Part shown: positions 17,448 to 25,905 of the stretch, one piece after another
Layout: every line of letters starts with the position of its first letter
How positions within the stretch are numbered: the stretch's first letter is position 1
NCBI GenBank assembly: GCA_903827955.1
Contig: CAIKKJ010000023.1
Coordinates: 1 to 45,449 of the forward strand
Source: an uncultured Verrucomicrobia subdivision 3 bacterium
Lineage (GTDB): Bacteria > Verrucomicrobiota > Verrucomicrobiia > Limisphaerales > UBA11358
Direction: 5' to 3'
DNA length: 45,449 bases
Position numbers and translations under genes: made by a program
The notes under the pieces: generated by a model
Told to the model about the DNA's origin: nothing
Seen by the model: the letters and a program-made list of their open reading frames with translations, nothing else
Databases searched by the model: none

Positions 17448-18110
17448 ATGCGCAAAATCTTTTTCTGCCTACTCCTGCTGGCGTCCGCCTTTGGCTGCGC
17501 GCTGCCGAAATTTTCGGCGCATAAAAATTCGCCACCGGGCTTCACCCAAATTTTTAACGGCACGAATCTCAACGGCTGGGCCGGGCCGCTAGATTGTTGC
17601 GCGGTGCAGGATGGAGCCATCGTCTGGCAGCCCAAGAAAGGCGGCACGATTTATACGCAGGCGGAGTTCACCAACTTCATCGTGCGGCTGGAGTTCAAGC
17701 TGCCGCCCGGCGGCAACAACGGCCTCGCCATCCGCTATCCCGGCATCGGCGACACCGCCTACACCGGCATGTGCGAATGTCAGGTGCTCGATGACAACTA
17801 CGAAAAAAACACCGGGCAAAAAATTGATCCGCGGCAGGCGCACGGCTCGGCCTACGGCATGGTGGCGGCCCGGCGCGGTTTTCAGAAACCCATCGGCGAA
17901 TGGAATTTTGAGCAGGTCACCGTGGACGGCTCGCGCATCAAAGTGGAATTGAACGGCACGGTCATCCTGGATGCGGATTTGGCGGACGTAAAAGCATCAC
18001 TCGCGAACAAGGAACATCCGGGCAAGAACCGCGCGGCCGGCCATTTTGGTTTCGCCGGCCACAACGACCCGGTCGCGTTCCGAAATATTTTCATCCGGTC
18101 GCTGCCCTGA
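17448..18110 (+). CDS. DUF1080 (3-keto-disaccharide hydrolase-type) secreted lipoprotein
   Basis: A signal sequence MRKIFFCLLLLASAFGC ends in a Cys at residue 17, suggesting a lipoprotein, though the lipobox (AFGC) is imperfect. The remainder shows the DUF1080 pattern: FTQIFNGTNLNGW at the start, VRLEFKLPPGGNNGLAIRYPG, YTGMCECQVLDD, GEWNFEQVTVDGSRIKVELNG, and a C-terminal GHFGFAGHNDPVAFRNIFIR. This is a concanavalin-like beta-sandwich. Some members hydrolyse 3-keto-glycosides; many are uncharacterised and occur in quantity in Verrucomicrobiota and Planctomycetota. At 220 residues it is a single domain. Location is probably periplasmic or outer-membrane-anchored. The substrate cannot be told from sequence. 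Confidence 0.85.
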   Translation: MRKIFFCLLLLASAFGCALPKFSAHKNSPPGFTQIFNGTNLNGWAGPLDCCAVQDGAIVWQPKKGGTIYTQAEFTNFIVRLEFKLPPGGNNGLAIRYPGIGDTAYTGMCECQVLDDNYEKNTGQKIDPRQAHGSAYGMVAARRGFQKPIGEWNFEQVTVDGSRIKVELNGTVILDADLADVKASLANKEHPGKNRAAGHFGFAGHNDPVAFRNIFIRSLP

Positions 18111-18120
18111 CCGACGGAAG

Positions 18121-19491
18121 TTAGATAAATTTTCCCGGATTCAAAATGCCGCGCGGGTCGAGCGCGTGTTTGACGCGACGATGCAGCACGTTGGATTCCT
18201 TTGAAACGGCTTGCGGCCACCAGCGTTTTTTCGCGAGGCCGATGCCGTGTTCGCCTGTGATGCTGCCGCCGGACGCAATCACCCAACGGAACAAATCATC
18301 CAGACATTTTTCCGAGCGCGTCTTTGCGCCGGGCTGATTGTAGTCCACCATCACATTCGTGTGGATGTTGCCGTCGCCCGCGTGACCGAAACAGGCAAGT
18401 TGCAGTTTGTGCTTCTTTTGCAACGCGGCGGCAAATTTGAATAGGTCTTCCAGCCGTCCGCGCGGCACAACGATGTCTTCGTTCAACTTCGTCAGTCCGG
18501 TGTCGCGGAGCGCGTAGGAAAATTCGCGGCGGATCTGCCACACGGCCTCGCATTGTTCCGCACCAAAACCGCGCTCGACGAACAGCGGCTTTTGCTGGCG
18601 GATAATTTTTTCAACGGCAGATATTTCTCCGCGCACGGAATTTTCCTGTCCGTCCAGTTCCACAATCAGATGCGCCTTGCAGCCGAGGAGTCGCGGACTC
18701 TTTGTTCTTTTCGCTGCCGCTGCCAATGTAAATTCATCCGCCAACTCGGCGGCGCACGGAAGAAAACCAGCGGCAAAAATGCTTTGCAACGCGCGCACGG
18801 CGGCGCTCATGGAATTGAATCCCACCGCGAGGTTCGCGCGGAAGGGCGGGAGCGGAATCAATTTCAACGTCGCCTCGGTGATCACACCGAGCAAACCTTC
18901 CGAGCCGACGAAGAGGCGATGCAGGTCGAAGCCCGTTTTGTTTTTGTGCGTGCGTCCGCCGAGCTTGACGATGTCGCCGTTGGTGAGCACGACTTCCAGA
19001 CCGAGAACGTAATCGCGCGTGACGCCGTATTTCAGGCAACGCGGGCCACCAGCATTCGTGGCGATGTTGCCGCCGAGGGAATTGTTCGCGCGGCTGGCAG
19101 GATCGGGCGGATAGAACAGTTTTTGTTTTTCCACCGCCGCCTGAAATTCCGCCGTGTTCACCGCCGGTTGCACGACGGCGACAAAATCCTTGGCGTTGAT
19201 TTCCACAATTTTTCCCATGCGCTCCGTTGAAAGCGCGATGCCGCCGTGCAGTGGCACGCAGCCGCCGACGTAGCCGTGGCCGGCGCCGCGCGGCGTGACG
19301 GGAATTTTACGCTCCTGCGCAAACCGCAAAATTTTGGAAACCGATTTGGCCGAGCGCGGCAGGGCGACGGCGTCCGGCTGGTGCGTGGCGAACCATTTGT
19401 CGCCGGCATATTTTTCCAGCGTGGCGGGCTGGAGAAAAATTTCGCCGGGCAGAAGTTTTTTCAACTGCGCGAGGTGAGCTTGAAATTTCAT
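18121..19491 (-). CDS. FAD-binding oxidase, GlcD / D-lactate dehydrogenase family
   Basis: The 456-residue protein has an N-terminal FAD-binding_4 (PCMH) domain. Visible are VALPRSAKSVSKILRFAQ, IPVTPRGAGHGYVGG, ANNSLGGNIATNAGG and FVGSEGLLGVITEATLKL. The FAD-oxidase C-terminal domain carries the histidine motifs CFGHAGDGNIHTN and GSITGEHGIGLAKK. Such enzymes oxidise 2-hydroxyacids such as glycolate or D-lactate; which one is not decidable here. The length fits a single-subunit GlcD-like protein, and no glcE or glcF is present in the window. It is the last gene of a compact run: its ATG overlaps the stop of the DUF2007 gene by four bases. It converges on the DUF1080 gene, 10 bp away. Confidence 0.9.
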   Translation of the reverse strand: MKFQAHLAQLKKLLPGEIFLQPATLEKYAGDKWFATHQPDAVALPRSAKSVSKILRFAQERKIPVTPRGAGHGYVGGCVPLHGGIALSTERMGKIVEINAKDFVAVVQPAVNTAEFQAAVEKQKLFYPPDPASRANNSLGGNIATNAGGPRCLKYGVTRDYVLGLEVVLTNGDIVKLGGRTHKNKTGFDLHRLFVGSEGLLGVITEATLKLIPLPPFRANLAVGFNSMSAAVRALQSIFAAGFLPCAAELADEFTLAAAAKRTKSPRLLGCKAHLIVELDGQENSVRGEISAVEKIIRQQKPLFVERGFGAEQCEAVWQIRREFSYALRDTGLTKLNEDIVVPRGRLEDLFKFAAALQKKHKLQLACFGHAGDGNIHTNVMVDYNQPGAKTRSEKCLDDLFRWVIASGGSITGEHGIGLAKKRWWPQAVSKESNVLHRRVKHALDPRGILNPGKFI

Positions 19492-19694
19492 TCGGCGGGC
19501 GAGTCGATGAATGTTCTGACCTCGGCGAATTCCGATTCGGGCACTTGCACACGGATGCTGACTGCGCCGCCCACGATGTTTGCTGCCGTGTATTCATCCG
19601 CCACGAACGGATGAAATCCAGCGGCTTCAAGGCGCGAGGCCATCATCTGCGCGTCAATCGAGGTGAAGGCTTTGTAGGCGGTGACGAGTTTCAT
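19488..19694 (-). CDS. DUF2007-like small protein
   Basis: A 68-residue protein starting MKLVTAYKAFTSIDAQMMASRLEAAGF, followed by a NIVGGAVSIRVQVPESEFAEVRTFI strand-helix pattern. This is the usual DUF2007 outline, described as a putative signal-transducing domain: residues selecting among membrane-protein sources, then a ferredoxin-like strand and C-terminal helix. It is cytoplasmic with no signal. It overlaps the genes on both sides by four bases, so the three are surely co-transcribed and perhaps translationally coupled. The function of the family is not established. Confidence 0.75.
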   Translation of the reverse strand: MKLVTAYKAFTSIDAQMMASRLEAAGFHPFVADEYTAANIVGGAVSIRVQVPESEFAEVRTFIDSPAE

Positions 19695-20722
19695 TTGGCG
19701 ATCGCCGATGTTCCATTTCCATTGCGCGCCTCGGCGAAAACCAAAACGCCCGCGCCGGTTTGCACGGTGCTCTGGACATGCGCGTCAATCTGCTGGCCGA
19801 TGTGTGGCTGGCCGTTGTTGACAATGACCATCGTGCCGTCCGGCAGGTAGCCGATGCCCTGCCCTTTGTCGCGGCCTTCGCGGACGATTTTCAGGCTGAT
19901 GTTTTCGCCGGGAATCATCGCGGCCTTCATGAACTGCGCAACTTCGTGGAGGTTCACGCAAACGACCTGTTGCAAGCTGGCAACTTTCGCGAGGTTTGAA
20001 TCATTCGTGAACAGCTTCGCGTTCAGGTTGCGCGCGAGACGCACGAGCTTGGCGTCTACGCCGTTTTCCTCGGGAAAATCGCCGTCGTGAATGCGCACTT
20101 CAATCTTGGTGTTGTGCTGGAGGCGGTTCAACATTTCAAACCCGCGCCGACCGCGCGCGCGCTTGATCTCGTCGGCGGAATCGGAAATCTGCTGCAGTTC
20201 CAACAGCACGAAGCGCGGCACGACGATGAGACCTTCGAGAATTTTCGTTTCAATCAAATCCGCGATACGGCCATCAATGATCACGCTCGTGTCGAGCAGG
20301 ATGAAATTATCCGGCTTGTTTTGCGGCGAGAAGCGGACGTAGGGAATGATGAGCGAAAAATCTTCCTTGTTGCTGCGCATCGCGAGCACCATGCCGATGT
20401 AGCCGAAGCCGAGGAAGAGGCCGATGCGGATGAGCTGGTGCTGCTGGTCGTCCGCGTTTTGAAACAGGCCGGAATGGTCAACGATGATTGCGACCGCCGT
20501 GCCGAGCAGCAGGCCGAAGGTCGTGGCGGAAAACGCGCGCAGCGAAAAACTTTTCAACATCTCGTCCACCGCGATGAGCAGGCCGCCGAAGCCGAAGCCG
20601 ATGACCATGCCCAAAAACCCCGCGTGCGCTTCGCCCACATATTCCGGCGCCTGGCTCACGGCGTAGCCGCCGACGATGCAGAGTCCGAGAAATAAAATCC
20701 GTATGGCCCAGAGCGGTGTCAT
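19691..20722 (-). CDS. Membrane-anchored PIN/TRAM-domain protein (YacL-like)
   Basis: Four hydrophobic segments (about residues 5-23, 34-53, 66-84 and 98-115) precede a PIN nuclease-type domain starting near 140. PIN acidic residues are visible: Asp144 and Asp150 in LLDTSVIIDGRI, Glu in LLELQQISDS, and Asp in VDAKLVRLA and TNDSNLAKV. A TRAM RNA-binding domain follows near 270-330 (GENISLKIVREGRDKGQGIG, then VQTGAGVLVFAEAR). The order matches the YacL family; the RNA target and cleavage activity are unproven. The four-helix part places the nuclease domain at the inner membrane. The gene begins 3 bp after mlaD and overlaps the DUF2007 gene by four bases. Confidence 0.85.
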   Translation of the reverse strand: MTPLWAIRILFLGLCIVGGYAVSQAPEYVGEAHAGFLGMVIGFGFGGLLIAVDEMLKSFSLRAFSATTFGLLLGTAVAIIVDHSGLFQNADDQQHQLIRIGLFLGFGYIGMVLAMRSNKEDFSLIIPYVRFSPQNKPDNFILLDTSVIIDGRIADLIETKILEGLIVVPRFVLLELQQISDSADEIKRARGRRGFEMLNRLQHNTKIEVRIHDGDFPEENGVDAKLVRLARNLNAKLFTNDSNLAKVASLQQVVCVNLHEVAQFMKAAMIPGENISLKIVREGRDKGQGIGYLPDGTMVIVNNGQPHIGQQIDAHVQSTVQTGAGVLVFAEARNGNGTSAIAK

Positions 20723-20725
20723 TGA

Positions 20726-21691
20726 TTAGCGCGTGGTTTTGGAAACAGTGTTCGTCGCCGGTGATTTTTGCGACCACAGGATGCCCCACAACCCGGCGCG
20801 ATTCAAGTTGCTCGTGGTGATGGCGAGGTTCGCGGCAATGGCCTGCACATTCGTCGCCAGCTCCTGATTTTGCAACACCGCCCCGGCCAACCCGCGCCCG
20901 GCCTGCAGATCGGCGGCGACTTGTTTCAACGTCACCGTGATGTCGTCAATGTTCTTCGTGGCGGTGGAAATGTTCACGCTGTTCGTGGCCAGAATTTCGC
21001 CGGCGGCAACACCGAGCCGGTCCAGCTCGCTGGAAAAGATGACGAGGTTGCTCACCGCCGCGCTGACCTGCGTGCCGTTGGTGGCCACGAGCGATTTGAT
21101 ATCGCTCACCGCGCCGAGCGCCTGCTCGGTGAAAGCCCGCATGTTCGTCAGCGCCACGCCGAAGCTCGAGAGCGTCTGCGCGTTCAAAACTTGCGCGCGC
21201 AAATCCGTGATGGACGCATCGAGTTTTTGCGCTGTCTCGTCCATGCGCTTGATGAAACCCGCCGCGCCGCGCGCGACTTCCTGCAAATCGAACGGTTCCT
21301 GACATTCCACTTCCGCACCGTCGGCAAACACCGGTTCCGTATTTGCCGTTGGAATCACCGAGACATATTGGTCGCCCAGAAAACCGGCGGACTCGATGAC
21401 GAACCGTGCGTCGTGATAAATCGGATAGTCTTTGTAAATCTCCAGCACGATCGTGATGCTTTTCCGGTTCGGTGCGAGTTCGATTTTTTTTACCGCCCCG
21501 ACCTGATAGCCGGCGAGCAGCACACTGGCGCGCTCCTTGAGACCGCCGACGTTCGACGCATGTAGCTTGAGCGCGTAAGTGCCGCGAAACGCGCTCGTGC
21601 CCTTGCTGAACTGCACCAGCATCACCGTCAACAGCGCGAGGCCGATGAAGACGAACAGACCGACTTTGATTTCGAGCCGTGATTTTTCCAT
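20726..21691 (-). CDS. mlaD: MlaD-type MCE-domain lipid transport protein
   Basis: The start chosen is ATG at 21691 (MEKSRLEIKVGLFVFIGL); a TTG two codons upstream would overlap the mlaF stop. A single N-terminal membrane segment (about residues 10-28) is followed by the MCE domain (LKLHASNVGGLKERASVLLAG, GFLGDQYVSVIP). A long C-terminal helical region of about 180 residues follows. MlaD hexamers bind the MlaE/MlaF transporter and carry phospholipids through the periplasm. E. coli MlaD is about 180 residues, so the long helical tail resembles MCE proteins that form extended channels. It is co-transcribed with mlaF and mlaE. No mlaA, mlaB or mlaC is in the window. Confidence 0.88.
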   Translation of the reverse strand: MEKSRLEIKVGLFVFIGLALLTVMLVQFSKGTSAFRGTYALKLHASNVGGLKERASVLLAGYQVGAVKKIELAPNRKSITIVLEIYKDYPIYHDARFVIESAGFLGDQYVSVIPTANTEPVFADGAEVECQEPFDLQEVARGAAGFIKRMDETAQKLDASITDLRAQVLNAQTLSSFGVALTNMRAFTEQALGAVSDIKSLVATNGTQVSAAVSNLVIFSSELDRLGVAAGEILATNSVNISTATKNIDDITVTLKQVAADLQAGRGLAGAVLQNQELATNVQAIAANLAITTSNLNRAGLWGILWSQKSPATNTVSKTTR

Positions 21692-21693
21692 GT

Positions 21694-22440
21694 TCAAATA
21701 AGAGTTTCTTTCAAGTCCGCCACGCCGTCAATGAATTGCCGCACGATGGGGTCTTGCGAACTGAAAATTTCCTCCGGCGTGCCGTGGACGTAGATTTTCC
21801 GTTCGTGCAGGAGCATCACATGGTTGCCCACGCGCCGCGCGCTCCGCATGTCGTGCGTGACGACGACGCTGGTGACTTTCAACTGGTCGCGCACGCGGAT
21901 GATGAGCTGGTCAATGCAGTCAGACATGATCGGGTCCAGCCCGGTGGTCGGCTCGTCGTAGATCACAATCTGCGGTTCATACACGATGGCGCGCGCCAGG
22001 CCCACGCGTTTCCTCATGCCGCCGGAAAGTTCCGCCGGTTTTTTCTTCTGCGTGCCGGGCAGATCCACCATGTCCAAGGCCGCGGACACGCGCTGGTCAA
22101 TTTCTGCGGCGGTGTATTTCCCCTTGCGTTCCAAGGGAAACGCCACGTTCTCCGCCACGGTCATGGAGTCGAACAGCGCCGCGCCCTGAAAGACCATGCC
22201 GAATTTTTCGCGCACGCGCAGGAGCTGGCGTTCGTTCATGCGGGAAATTTCCTCGCCATCCACCGTCACGCTGCCGCTGTCCGGTTGCAGCAGGCCGATG
22301 AGGTGTTTCAGCAAAACGCTTTTGCCGCCGCCGCTGCGCCCGATGATGACGACGGATTCGCCGCTCTCAATGCGCAAGTCCACACCGTCGAGAATCAACT
22401 GCGGACCGAAGCTTTTTACCAATGCGCGCGTCTCAATCAT
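21694..22440 (-). CDS. mlaF: MlaF-type ABC transporter ATP-binding protein
   Basis: The protein starts MIETRALVKSFGPQLILDG at the ATG at 22440. The frame stays open further upstream, but that stretch is His/Arg-rich shadow of mlaE and is rejected. Walker A is GRSGGGKS (residues 34-41), the Q-loop region is GMVFQGAALFDSMTV, the signature is LSGGMRKRVGLARA, Walker B is IVIYDEPTTGLDP and the H-loop VVVTHD. At 248 residues it has the usual length. It powers phospholipid transport with MlaE and MlaD. Its start overlaps the mlaE stop by four bases (ATGA), and its stop lies two bases before the mlaD ATG. Confidence 0.92.
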   Translation of the reverse strand: MIETRALVKSFGPQLILDGVDLRIESGESVVIIGRSGGGKSVLLKHLIGLLQPDSGSVTVDGEEISRMNERQLLRVREKFGMVFQGAALFDSMTVAENVAFPLERKGKYTAAEIDQRVSAALDMVDLPGTQKKKPAELSGGMRKRVGLARAIVYEPQIVIYDEPTTGLDPIMSDCIDQLIIRVRDQLKVTSVVVTHDMRSARRVGNHVMLLHERKIYVHGTPEEIFSSQDPIVRQFIDGVADLKETLI

Positions 22441-23222
22441 AGGCCGAGGATGACGCAGAGCCGTTGGAGGGTGATGGTCAGGAAAAAGTTCGTGATGAGG
22501 ATGCAGATGGACGCATAGACCACCGCCTCGGTCGTCGCCTTGCCCACGCCTTCCGCGCCGTTGCCGCAGCTCAAGCCCTTGTAGCAGCCGACGAGCGCGA
22601 CGATGCCGCCGTAGATGAATGATTTCACCAGGCCGATCATCACGTCGGCGATGGTGGAATATTTCAGCATGTTCCACCACGCGTAAGCCGGGTCAATGCC
22701 CAGCAAAAAAACCGCCACGACATAGCTCGCCGTAATGCCGATGAACATGGCCTCTACCGTGAGCAACGGCAGCGCGATGTTCGCGGCCATTAGGCGCGGC
22801 ACGACGAGGTAATCCACCGGGTGCGTGGCCAATGTGCGCAGCGCGTCAATCTGCTCCGTCACTTTCATCGTGCCGATTTCCGCCGCGATGGCCGCACCGA
22901 CGCGGCCGGCGACCATCAGCGCCGTCAGCACCGGGCCGAGTTCGCTGCACATTGAGACGCTGACGACCGCGAGCGTGGCGGTGTCCATCTTGATTTTGTG
23001 AAATTGAAAATAGGTCTGCGCCGCCAGCACCATGCCGGTGAACGCGCCGGTGACGATGACGACCGACTGCGATTTGATGCCGATGAAATAAATCTGGTAG
23101 AACAAATCGCGCCGCGAAAATTTGAAGGTGAGGCACGACGCGATGGCCTCGCGCGACAGCACAGCGATGCGCCCCAGCCCGATGAGCCAGACTCCCACCC
23201 AGGTGCTTGCCAGAAAATTCAT
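22437..23222 (-). CDS. mlaE: MlaE-type ABC permease
   Basis: The start chosen is ATG at 23222 (MNFLASTWVGVWLIGLGR); a TTG six codons upstream is possible. Family hallmarks are IGIKSQSVVIVTGAFTGMVL, the conserved ELGPVLTALMVAGRVGAAIAAE and MKVTEQIDALRTLATHPVDYLVVPR. Further membrane helices are ITASYVVAVFLLGI and the C-terminal ITNFFLTITL. It is the first gene of the six-gene minus-strand run and forms the membrane channel with MlaF and MlaD. At 261 residues the length is standard. Its promoter should lie in 23223-23571, the divergent region shared with fucI. Confidence 0.92.
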   Translation of the reverse strand: MNFLASTWVGVWLIGLGRIAVLSREAIASCLTFKFSRRDLFYQIYFIGIKSQSVVIVTGAFTGMVLAAQTYFQFHKIKMDTATLAVVSVSMCSELGPVLTALMVAGRVGAAIAAEIGTMKVTEQIDALRTLATHPVDYLVVPRLMAANIALPLLTVEAMFIGITASYVVAVFLLGIDPAYAWWNMLKYSTIADVMIGLVKSFIYGGIVALVGCYKGLSCGNGAEGVGKATTEAVVYASICILITNFFLTITLQRLCVILGL

Positions 23223-23300
23223 TCGGCCAAGACTAACCAACGCTGGCAGTTTTTGCCAGCAAGTAGAACAAAAGTTGGCAGTGGGACAGTTTGTTTTTGT

Positions 23301-23418
23301 CCCCTCGCCCCCTTGGGGGAGAGGGTTAGGGTGAGGGGGTGAGTCGTGGCCAATCGTTTGATTTCATAACCTGCCATGCCGCCCCCTCACCTCAATCCTC
23401 TCCCCCAAGGGGGCGAGG
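23301..23418. repeat. Imperfect inverted repeat in the mlaE-fucI divergent region
   Basis: A G/C-rich motif at 23301-23339 reads CCCTCGCCCCCTTGGGGGAG then a GGGTTAGGGTGAGGGG-type tail. It recurs in inverted orientation at 23382-23418 with a few mismatches, separated by 42 bp. Each arm also contains the small palindrome CCCCCTTGGGGG or its complement. Motifs of this kind are common intergenic repeats in many bacteria (from memory). The rest of 23223-23571 shows no gene; it should hold the promoters for mlaE and fucI. Confidence 0.7.
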
Positions 23419-23571
23419 AAGCCGGAACCCCAGCCCATTCATCGCAACCTCGGGAAACGGATTCCAAACTATACCACCACCCAAAAGTTGCTGGTGGATT
23501 CGCTTGCGCTGGCCGCCCGCGAAAAATTATTCTGCTGGCTCGTTCACGAACAATTTTAACCATCACGAAAC

Positions 23572-25353
23572 ATGAATCTCTCTGTCTTTAACGGTTCTCT
23601 TCCCAAGATCGGCATCCGCCCGACTATCGACGGCCGCCTCGGCGGCGTGCGCGAGTCGCTCGAAAAACAAACGATGGATCAGGCCAAGGCCGCCGGGAAA
23701 CTTATCTCCTCCACGCTCCGCTATCCGAACGGCGAACCCGTTGAATGCGTCATCGCCGACACTTGCATCGGTGGCGTGGCGGAAGCGGCGGCGTGCGCGG
23801 AGAAATTTTCCAAGGCCGGCGTCGGCGTGTCACTCACCGTCACGCCGTGCTGGTGCTATGGCAGCGAGACTATGGATATGTCGCCGCTGCCGAAAGCGGT
23901 GTGGGGTTTCAATGGCACCGAACGTCCCGGCGCGGTTTATCTCGCCGCCGTGCTCGCCGGTCATTCGCAGAAGGGCATTCCCGCGTTCAGCATCTACGGA
24001 CGCGATGTGCAGGACGGCACCGACAAATCCATTCCCGCCGACGTGCAGGAAAAACTTCTCCGCTTCGCCCGCGCTGGTCTCGCCGTCGCGTTGATGCGGG
24101 GCAAGTCTTATCTCGGCATGGGCGGCGTTTCGATGGGTATCGCCGGCTCCATCGTGGACCAGCCGTTCTTCGAAGATTACCTCGGCATGCGCGTCGAGAC
24201 GATTGACATGACCGAGTTCCTGCGCCGCATGGACAAAGGCATTTTCGATCAAGCCGAATACAAGAAGGCGCTCGCATGGACGAAACAGAATTGCCCCGAA
24301 GGCAAGGATTACAATTCGCCCAAGACCAAGCGCTCGCGCAAACAGCTCGACCGTGAATGGGAAACGTCCGTGAAGATGGCCCTCATCGCGCGCGACTTGA
24401 TGGTCGGCAATCCCGTCCTCAAAAAGATGGGCTTCGGCGAAGAAGCGCAGGGCCACAACGCCATCGCATCCGGTTTCCAAGGCCAGCGCCAGTGGACGGA
24501 TTATCAGCCAAACGGCGATTTTCTTGAAGCGATTCTCAATACGTCCTTCGACTGGAACGGCCTCCGCGCGCCCTACATCGTCGCCACGGAAAACGATTGC
24601 CTCAACGGCGCTTCGATGTTGTTCGGCCATTTGCTCACGAACACCGCGCAGATTTTTGCGGACGTGCGGACTTACTGGAGCGCGGATTCCGTGAAGCGCG
24701 TTTCCGGCTACACGCTCGAAGGCGCGGCGGCGAATGGCATTTTGCATCTCATCAATTCCGGCCCCGCGACGCTCGACGGCACCGGCCAGCAATCGCTCGA
24801 CGGCAAACCGGCGATGAAACCGTTCTGGGAAATTTCCAAAGCCGAGGCGCAAAAATGTTTGGACGCAACGACGTGGCATCCGAGCATCACGGAATATTTT
24901 CCCGGCGGCGGCTGGTCCACGCGCTTCCTCACCAAAGGCGGCATGCCCGTGACGATGTGCCGTCTCAACCTCGTCAAAGGTCTCGGCGCGGCGTTGCAGA
25001 TCGCCGAAGGTTACACCGTTGACCTGCCCTCAAAAGTTCACGACGCGCTCGACCAGCGCACGAACCCGACGTGGCCGACGACGTGGTTTGCGCCACGCCT
25101 CACCGGCCACGGCGCGTTCCGCGATGTCTATTCCGTGATGAACAACTGGGGCGCGAACCACGGCGCCATCAGCTACGGCCACATCGGCGCGGATTTGATT
25201 TCGCTCGCGGCGATGCTGCGGATTCCGGTTTACATGCACAACGTGCCCGCCGAAAAAGTATTCCGTCCCAGCAGTTGGGCCGCGTTCGGCACGGCCGACT
25301 TGGAAGGCGCGGATTATCGCGCTTGCAAAAACTTCGGCGCGCTCTACGCGTAA
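23572..25353 (+). CDS. fucI: L-fucose isomerase
   Basis: The 593-residue protein matches the usual length of about 591. It interconverts L-fucose and L-fuculose, the first step of fucose use, in the cytoplasm with a Mn2+ centre. Visible family blocks are [20 protein letters not shown], the [13 protein letters not shown] motif, and ATENDCLNG with Glu340. [15 protein letters not shown] carries Asp364, and [15 protein letters not shown] carries His530. These correspond to the metal ligands Glu337, Asp361 and His528 of the E. coli enzyme, by memory alignment. No fuculokinase, aldolase or fucose transporter is nearby, so the rest of the pathway must lie elsewhere. It has its own terminator at 25391-25422. 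Confidence 0.95.
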   Translation: MNLSVFNGSLPKIGIRPTIDGRLGGVRESLEKQTMDQAKAAGKLISSTLRYPNGEPVECVIADTCIGGVAEAAACAEKFSKAGVGVSLTVTPCWCYGSETMDMSPLPKAVWGFNGTERPGAVYLAAVLAGHSQKGIPAFSIYGRDVQDGTDKSIPADVQEKLLRFARAGLAVALMRGKSYLGMGGVSMGIAGSIVDQPFFEDYLGMRVETIDMTEFLRRMDKGIFDQAEYKKALAWTKQNCPEGKDYNSPKTKRSRKQLDREWETSVKMALIARDLMVGNPVLKKMGFGEEAQGHNAIASGFQGQRQWTDYQPNGDFLEAILNTSFDWNGLRAPYIVATENDCLNGASMLFGHLLTNTAQIFADVRTYWSADSVKRVSGYTLEGAAANGILHLINSGPATLDGTGQQSLDGKPAMKPFWEISKAEAQKCLDATTWHPSITEYFPGGGWSTRFLTKGGMPVTMCRLNLVKGLGAALQIAEGYTVDLPSKVHDALDQRTNPTWPTTWFAPRLTGHGAFRDVYSVMNNWGANHGAISYGHIGADLISLAAMLRIPVYMHNVPAEKVFRPSSWAAFGTADLEGADYRACKNFGALYA

Positions 25354-25390
25354 GTGCTGGCTCACGGCCACCGATTAAAATTGAAACATG

Positions 25391-25422
25391 AACGGCGCGG
25401 AAATTATTCCGCGCCGTTTTTT
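25391..25422 (+). terminator. Rho-independent terminator of fucI
   Basis: A 12-bp perfect stem (AACGGCGCGGAA with TTCCGCGCCGTT) closes a 4-nt loop (ATTA), and the downstream arm runs into a T6 tract. It lies about 38 bp after the fucI stop. The stem is symmetrical, so it could also help end transcripts arriving from the pseudopilin-like gene on the other strand. Confidence 0.9.
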
Positions 25423-25431
25423 ATGGTTAAA

Positions 25432-25845
25432 TCACGGTAGTTTGTGAGGACCGCGGCTAAAATAGTAAAAGAAATAATTAATTCGGATTTTGGTGATGGG
25501 ATTTGTTGCGAGCGAACATGTGGGGGCCATACCAATTGTTTGAACCACATACGTTCCACCGGCAGGACAAGATGGTATTTGTCCGTGACTATCCAATTTG
25601 ATGTATGGCGTAAGGTCGGAAAACGATACTAAATCGTCGGCGGGCTTATTATGTTCCAAGGCAAACTGATTAATTGCTGCATCAATCTGTCTCAAATTAT
25701 TGAGGCAAGCGTCTGCGGAAGAATTAGGACTATGCCAATTCGCGTAATACAAAACTACCGGCGGCCACATGAAGATGTAGGCCAGCACGCAATAGGTCGC
25801 CGCCGCGACCGCCAGTCCAATGCCAATTCGCCGTTTCAGTTTCAT
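25432..25845 (-). CDS. Pseudopilin-like single-pass membrane protein
   Basis: A basic start (MKLKRRIGIGLAVAAATYCV) leads into a hydrophobic segment at about residues 8-33. The periplasmic part has the pattern ACLNNLRQIDAAINQFALE...PYIKL...IPSCPAGGTYVV...TCSL. I recognise this as the C-terminal half of type II secretion-like pseudopilins of Planctomycetota and Verrucomicrobiota: an ACxxNLRxIDxA helix, then SCPAGGTY and a closing Cys. However, the prepilin cleavage motif (G/A-F-T-L-x-E) is missing. It may therefore be a standalone membrane relative and not an assembled pilin. At 137 residues, no other secretion genes are nearby. Confidence 0.6.
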   Translation of the reverse strand: MKLKRRIGIGLAVAAATYCVLAYIFMWPPVVLYYANWHSPNSSADACLNNLRQIDAAINQFALEHNKPADDLVSFSDLTPYIKLDSHGQIPSCPAGGTYVVQTIGMAPTCSLATNPITKIRINYFFYYFSRGPHKLP

Positions 25846-25905
25846 AACCGGAACCAGTTTGCCCGCACTTTATTTTGCCCGCCCCAGCCTGTCCAGCGCG
25901 TAGCT

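Noticed and set aside
22441-22680. 80-residue N-terminal extension of MlaF
   Set aside because: The extra residues are His/Arg-rich antisense-type sequence lying inside mlaE; the ATG at 22440 fits the family start and a 4-bp overlap.
23830-24879. 349-codon ORF antisense to fucI
   Set aside because: It lies wholly opposite a strongly supported enzyme gene and has shadow-type composition.
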